NCBI GenBank assembly: GCA_905478035.1
Contig: CAJQGX010000020.1
Span: forward strand, 1-64,000
Length of the DNA: 64,000 nt
Direction of reading: 5' to 3'
DNA from: an uncultured SAR86 cluster bacterium
Lineage (GTDB): Bacteria; Pseudomonadota; Gammaproteobacteria; Magnimaribacterales; D2472
Below the pieces are notes generated by a model. The model searched no databases and had not been told where the DNA came from. It saw only the letters and a list, made by a program, of their open reading frames with translations. Positions within the stretch are counted from its first letter, which is position 1; each line of letters begins with the position of its first letter. Shown in pieces: positions 61,006-64,000 of the stretch. The translations under genes and the position numbers were made by a program.

Positions 61006-61668
61006 TTAAGGTAAATCTATAATTTCCCAATTATTTTTAATACTTATCTCTCGTAATTGATCATCAGGGTTAACTGCTTTTGGAATTCCTACTGCTTCTA
61101 GTAGAGGAAAATCGTTTATTGAATCAGAATAAAATGTTACATCTTCAAAATTATCAATATCATTTTGTAATGCCCACTCTTTGACCTTTAAAAGCTTACC
61201 AGCTCCTAATGCAGGTTTTCCCAAAATTTTTCCTGAATATACCCCTTCAATAATTTCAACTTCACTTGCAACTACATATTCAAACCCTAATCTTTTAGCA
61301 ATAGGATTAACTATTACAGAATTTGTAGCGGATGCCAAAAGCATAATGTCATTATTATGATGATGGCCATGTAACAGCCTTAATGCATAAATATTTATCA
61401 TCGGCTCTATAATTGAGATTAAAAACTTAGATATGAGCCCTTCAATATCATTTGGGGTCTTGTCTTTAATAGTTGAAAGAGCGAATTCTGCCCATTCATC
61501 ATAATCTAACTTTCCTTCATAATATTGATCATAAAAATATTTATTTTTCTTTTCATATTCTTCTTTATCAACATGGCCTTCATTTATTAAAAAATTAATC
61601 CACGAATAATCGGAATCCCCATTAAGAATGGTATTATCTAAATCAAATATTACTAATTTTCTTTTCAT
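61006..61668 (-). CDS. HAD-superfamily phosphatase, subfamily IB
   Basis: 220 residues. Nucleophile DLDNT (Asp9, Asp11) in LVIFDLDNTILNGDSDYSWINFL, LASATNSVIVNPIA, and the metal site YSDSINDFPLL. The LDNTxLxGDSDxxW start is that of the pseudomonad gene beside rppH; some relatives act on histidinol phosphate or phosphoserine, so the substrate is open. Diverges from rppH across 18 bases, the same neighbourhood. Confidence 0.87.
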   Translation of the reverse strand: MKRKLVIFDLDNTILNGDSDYSWINFLINEGHVDKEEYEKKNKYFYDQYYEGKLDYDEWAEFALSTIKDKTPNDIEGLISKFLISIIEPMINIYALRLLHGHHHNNDIMLLASATNSVIVNPIAKRLGFEYVVASEVEIIEGVYSGKILGKPALGAGKLLKVKEWALQNDIDNFEDVTFYSDSINDFPLLEAVGIPKAVNPDDQLREISIKNNWEIIDLP

Positions 61669-61686
61669 AAAATACTAACTCATATA

Positions 61687-62172
61687 ATGATTCTTGAACC
61701 AGGATACAGATTAAATGTCGGTCTAATTATTATTAATGATAAAGGTAAATTACTACTATGCAAAAGAAAAGAAACTAATAATTGGCAATTTCCTCAAGGT
61801 GGAATTGATGAAGGTGAAACTTCATTGAAGGCTGCTAAAAGAGAACTCTTTGAGGAAGTAGGAATAACCTCAAACTCAGTAACTCTTTTGGGTAGTTCTA
61901 AAAATTGGTATAAATATGATGTACCAAAGCTACAAAGAAAGAAAAATTTTATAAAAAAGAAAATAAAAGGGCAAAATCAAAAGTGGTATATGTTTGAACT
62001 AAAAAAAGAAGTAAATATTAGCTTTATCAATGATCCTGATAATGAATTCGATGATTATAAATGGGTGTCATACTGGTATCCATTATTTAAAATTGTCTCA
62101 TTTAAAAATCATGTGTATAGAAAGGTTTTAAATGAAATGAGGCATCTATATTGTAAAAGAGATATTAAATGA
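61687..62172 (+). CDS. rppH: RNA pyrophosphohydrolase
   Basis: Removes pyrophosphate from the 5' end of mRNA, triggering decay. 161 residues with the Nudix box GGIDEGETSLKAAKRELFEEVGI (38-60), GYRLNVGLII and QKWYMFEL. ATGA overlap with the next gene; no ptsP follows, unlike pseudomonads. Confidence 0.95.
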   Translation: MILEPGYRLNVGLIIINDKGKLLLCKRKETNNWQFPQGGIDEGETSLKAAKRELFEEVGITSNSVTLLGSSKNWYKYDVPKLQRKKNFIKKKIKGQNQKWYMFELKKEVNISFINDPDNEFDDYKWVSYWYPLFKIVSFKNHVYRKVLNEMRHLYCKRDIK

Positions 62173-62957
62173 TTGAAGAAATGATAATTTTTATATTGCT
62201 AGGAGTTTTCTCAGGTCTCATTGCTGGGCTTTTTGGAATTGGAGGAGGAACACTAATAGTCCCTGTTTTAGTTGCTTGTTTCTTTAGTATGGGATTTGAA
62301 GAGAGCATTATTGTTCATTTAGCATTAGGTACATCGATGGCTTGTATATTTTTTACTGGTTTAGCTTCTGCTAATGCACACAAAAAAAAGAATGCGATTG
62401 ATTTTGGAGTCATGAAGCCAGTGGTCATTGGAATTATCTTTGGATCTTTTTTAGGAGCAATTTTTGCTATTCAAATAGCTGGATCAATATTAAAAATTAT
62501 TATTGGCCTATTTGCATTATTTGTAGCAATCCAAATAGGCTTCCAACTAGAATTACGAAGAAGAAGAAGTGATAATAAATCTACATCTTATGTCGCAGGC
62601 TCGTCTATTGGTTTCTTGTCATCAATTTTAGGCATTGGAGGTGGAATATTTTCGGTCTCCTATTTTAAAAGCTCTGGCCTAAGCCTTACCACCAGTATTG
62701 GTACATCTGCAGCATGTGGGGTGCCAATTGCCATATTTGCATCACTTGGATATATATTTGTAGGTTTTAATAATTCAGTGTTACCACCTATGAGCATTGG
62801 TTATATATATCTTCCAGCTGTTATTGGAGTTTCGATAACCAGTATTTTTACTGCTGTTTATGGAGCAAAGCTAGCTCATTTTATTTCAGAAAAATTACTT
62901 AGAAATTTACTTATTTCTTTGATGCTAACTATATCAATATATATGATAGCTTTATGA
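62169..62957 (+). CDS. TauE/SafE-family (DUF81) sulfite/organo-acid exporter
   Basis: 262 residues, about eight membrane helices in two inverted halves, each with the family GIGGG loop: GLFGIGGGTLIVPVL and LGIGGGIFSV. Members export sulfite, sulfoacetate or similar anions; the substrate here is unknown. Overlaps rppH and lgt by four bases each. Confidence 0.9.
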   Translation: MIEEMIIFILLGVFSGLIAGLFGIGGGTLIVPVLVACFFSMGFEESIIVHLALGTSMACIFFTGLASANAHKKKNAIDFGVMKPVVIGIIFGSFLGAIFAIQIAGSILKIIIGLFALFVAIQIGFQLELRRRRSDNKSTSYVAGSSIGFLSSILGIGGGIFSVSYFKSSGLSLTTSIGTSAACGVPIAIFASLGYIFVGFNNSVLPPMSIGYIYLPAVIGVSITSIFTAVYGAKLAHFISEKLLRNLLISLMLTISIYMIAL

Positions 62958-63751
62958 TTATTGAATTATCAGACTTTTTTAATAACCCTAGTCTCTTAGA
63001 AATAGGGTCAGTAAAAATTCAGTATTATGCTGTTACCTGGCTATTATCAGCATACTTGATATATCTATTTTTAAAATCTAATAAAATTATTAAAGAAATT
63101 AATCTTTCTTCTGAAAGAGTAAATGACTTGGTTTTTTTATATGGTCTTTTTTTTGGTGCAATGTGTGGGGGAAGAGTCGGATACATGTTGTTCTACGGAA
63201 CAGATCAGTTAATTAATAATCCTATTTCTCTATTTTTTGTATGGCAAGGTGGGCTCAGTTTTCATGGAGGCCTTTTGGGCGTTGTAGTTAGTGTAATTAT
63301 TTTTTGTAAAAAATATGAAGTGAAGTTTTTGAGATTAATGGATGCTGTAGCCTTATCAATGCCAATTGGCCTTGGGCTCGTAAGGATTGGTAACTTTTTA
63401 AATGGCGAGCTATATGGAAAGCCTACAAGTGGAGACTGGGGATTTATCTTCCCAACAGATCCATTTGGATATTTAAGACATCCCTCTCAGCTATATGAGA
63501 GTTTTGGTGAAGGGATTGTATTATTTTTGATGTTATATTTTATTAGTAAGCTTAATAATATACATGGTGTTGTTTGCTCGTCATTTCTTATACTTTATGG
63601 CTCAATAAGATTTATAATTGAATTTTTTAGACAGCCTGATGCTCATATTGGTTATGTAGCATTGGAGTCTTTAAGTATGGGTCAGTTATTATGCATACCA
63701 ATGATAATCGGTGGTTTTGTTTTGCTGTCTTACTCTAGGAGGAATGTATGA
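62954..63751 (+). CDS. lgt: Prolipoprotein diacylglyceryl transferase
   Basis: First enzyme of lipoprotein maturation in the inner membrane. 265 residues, about seven helices. HGGLLG, GRVGYMLFYG and the Lgt signature GLVRIGNFLNGELYGKPTSGDWGFIF are present. Followed by thyA with a four-base overlap; lgt-thyA is conserved in many proteobacteria. Confidence 0.95.
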   Translation: MIIELSDFFNNPSLLEIGSVKIQYYAVTWLLSAYLIYLFLKSNKIIKEINLSSERVNDLVFLYGLFFGAMCGGRVGYMLFYGTDQLINNPISLFFVWQGGLSFHGGLLGVVVSVIIFCKKYEVKFLRLMDAVALSMPIGLGLVRIGNFLNGELYGKPTSGDWGFIFPTDPFGYLRHPSQLYESFGEGIVLFLMLYFISKLNNIHGVVCSSFLILYGSIRFIIEFFRQPDAHIGYVALESLSMGQLLCIPMIIGGFVLLSYSRRNV

Positions 63752-64000
63752 AAGCATATTTAGATCTTCTTCAATACATATTAGATAATGGTGATGAAAA
63801 AGATGATAGAACTAATACTGGGACAATCTCTTCCTTTGGCCATCAATTAGATTTTGATTTAGAAAAGGGTTTCCCTGCCGTAACAACAAAGTCGCTTGCA
63901 TGGAAAGGCGTTGTTTCAGAGCTTCTATGGTTTTTAGAGGGGTCAAGTGATGAAAGGCGACTTGCAGAAATTAGATTTAATAAGAGAAGAGATGAGCTAA
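63748..64000 (+). CDS. thyA: Thymidylate synthase, N-terminal part (3' end outside window)
   Basis: 84 codons run to the end of the window. YLDLLQYILDNGDEKDDRTNTGTISSFGHQLDFDLEKGFPAVTT and SELLWFLEGSSD match ThyA, including the Arg of DRTNTGT that binds phosphate. A strong AGGAGG ribosome site lies at 63737-63742. An ATG four bases earlier (63744) is in another frame. Confidence 0.96.
   Translation, partial: MKAYLDLLQYILDNGDEKDDRTNTGTISSFGHQLDFDLEKGFPAVTTKSLAWKGVVSELLWFLEGSSDERRLAEIRFNKRRDEL

Noticed and set aside
1-64000. CRISPR arrays, insertion sequences, prophage or integron
   Set aside because: No regularly spaced direct repeats, transposase, integrase or phage structural genes were seen; the only clear tandem repeat is inside the gene at 54900.

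Overview
The window looks like a piece of chromosome from a streamlined, AT-rich, planktonic marine gammaproteobacterium. The SAR86 lineage is my best guess, from overall gene content and style; I have no 16S rRNA gene to confirm it. Gammaproteobacterial signs are the lptD-surA-pdxA-rsmA-apaH run with amgK-murU nearby, gmk-rpoZ-spoT, ubiC-ubiA with a rubredoxin, yqiB-yqiA, mutY-yggX, hspQ and rppH...lgt-thyA. Genes are packed with very short or negative spacers, many start codons overlap the preceding stop (ATGA, TAATG, TTGA), and several starts are TTG. No insertion sequence, prophage, CRISPR array or integron was seen. No stretch longer than 300 bases lacks a gene.

Layout. 1-570 is the tail of a DUF481 outer-membrane protein. 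572-9845 is one long minus-strand series: two SDR genes, the peptidoglycan-recycling pair amgK-murU, rpe, a DUF192 gene, trpE-G-D-C and a small SF2 helicase. 9892-19487 runs on the plus strand: a DsbA/HCCA-isomerase-like gene, lptD, surA, pdxA, rsmA, apaH, cca, a pteridine reductase and an ACAD10/LvaA-type kinase. It converges on folK-folB-tsaD. 21280-23940 holds rpsU, yqeY, rph, pyrE and ribE, converging on pyrB, ridA, spoT, rpoZ, gmk and yicC. Then come an epimerase-like gene, a membrane pyrophosphatase, a dicarboxylate/amino-acid symporter and a 56-residue rubredoxin.

33568-37075 carries ubiC, ubiA, an N-acyltransferase, yqiB and yqiA. 37077-40685 is the most striking block: a eukaryotic-type glutamine synthetase (GSII) followed by ntrB and ntrC, preceded by a near-consensus sigma-54 promoter and NtrC-type operators. 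This gives a self-contained nitrogen-control operon. After a rhodanese, gpmA, mutY and yggX comes a large dimethylglycine/sarcosine-dehydrogenase-like flavoprotein, tRNA-Phe, a cytochrome P450, a serine beta-lactamase-like esterase and an SDR. These may form a catabolic group.

49654-58784 mixes phospholipid genes (pssA, psd), malonyl-CoA decarboxylase, a prolyl aminopeptidase, a shikimate-kinase-like gene and a TIP30-like gene. It also has a patch of small poorly known genes, including a secreted protein with four exact 16-residue LDENMxM repeats, then hspQ, an aminotransferase and rmuC. 58800-64000 contains an FTR1 iron permease behind a Fur-box-like palindrome, dadA, a HAD phosphatase, rppH, a TauE-like exporter, lgt and the start of thyA.
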